Of a stretch of DNA of 64,000 nucleotides, positions 63,858 through 64,000 are shown piece by piece (the first letter of the stretch is position 1; every line of letters starts with the position of its first letter). The notes under the pieces were generated by a model. The model was not told where the DNA came from, did not search any database, and worked only from the letters and a program-made list of their open reading frames with translations. Both the position numbers and the translations under genes were made by a program. The stretch comes from Phytoseiulus persimilis (Eukaryota; Arthropoda; Arachnida; Mesostigmata; Phytoseiidae), in NCBI GenBank assembly GCA_037576195.1, contig CM075103.1, forward strand, positions 6,944,001-7,008,000. Direction: 5' to 3'.

Positions 63858-64000
63858 ACGACACGATGCGCTGAATGGTTAGATGCGCTGTTGTATAATT
63901 TGTATGTATTATCATGCCTCCGGAGAAAACTGTACAGTTGTTGTGATTCCCGATCCGCAGAAAACCTTCCACGAATAAACATTCGGGCCTGCATTCGAAA
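63858..64000 (+). other. 3'UTR of the GPCR gene
   Basis: This short trailer has AATAAA at 63974-63979 and runs to the window edge. The cleavage site should lie just beyond or near the end. Confidence 0.75.
63974..63979 (+). terminator. Poly(A) signal of the GPCR gene
   Basis: This AATAAA lies 117 nt after the stop codon of the receptor. Confidence 0.75.

Overview
The window is eukaryotic nuclear DNA, most likely from an arthropod and probably a chelicerate such as a mesostigmatan mite. The reasons are small spliceosomal introns (97-146 bp) with GT-AG borders, AATAAA poly(A) signals, a Methuselah-like class B GPCR, and the 3' end of a non-LTR retrotransposon of a type I associate with chelicerate and other arthropod genomes. 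The species call is inference; the arthropod call is firmer.

The layout is very uneven. From 1 to about 55.4 kb I find no intact gene that I can name. This stretch holds simple repeats, homopolymer runs, a broken LINE tail (15.38-15.86 kb), two short terminal-inverted-repeat elements (10.05-10.29 and 41.33-41.62 kb), a tRNA-like Pol III promoter pair (43.5 kb), and fragments that read like protein only if the frame shifts or a stop is ignored. Those fragments include two immunoglobulin-domain relics (6.4-6.7 and 16.3-16.55 kb), a receptor-tail-like stretch (38.0-38.63 kb), and a diverged pair of coding-like segments near 17.1 and 50.9 kb. Three short open segments with good splice borders (4024-4116 +, 24540-24651 -, 42318-42446 -) could be exons of long-intron genes.

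From 55.4 kb to the end five recognisable genes lie in 8.5 kb: ADO (cysteamine / N-terminal cysteine dioxygenase, minus strand), DHFR (dihydrofolate reductase, plus, divergent from ADO across an 864-bp gap), PIGY (small GPI-GlcNAc-transferase subunit, plus), TIMMDC1 (complex I assembly factor, plus, starting only 66 nt after the PIGY stop), and a five-exon Methuselah-like GPCR of 945 residues (plus). Exon models were built by hand by matching splice phases. All phases close for DHFR, TIMMDC1 and the GPCR. ADO needs either a 37-nt micro-intron or one frameshift. The PIGY first exon is provisional.

The five genes are mostly housekeeping functions (thiol oxidation and oxygen sensing, folate, GPI anchor, mitochondrial complex I) plus one receptor. 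They share no pathway that I can see; what links them is compact packing.
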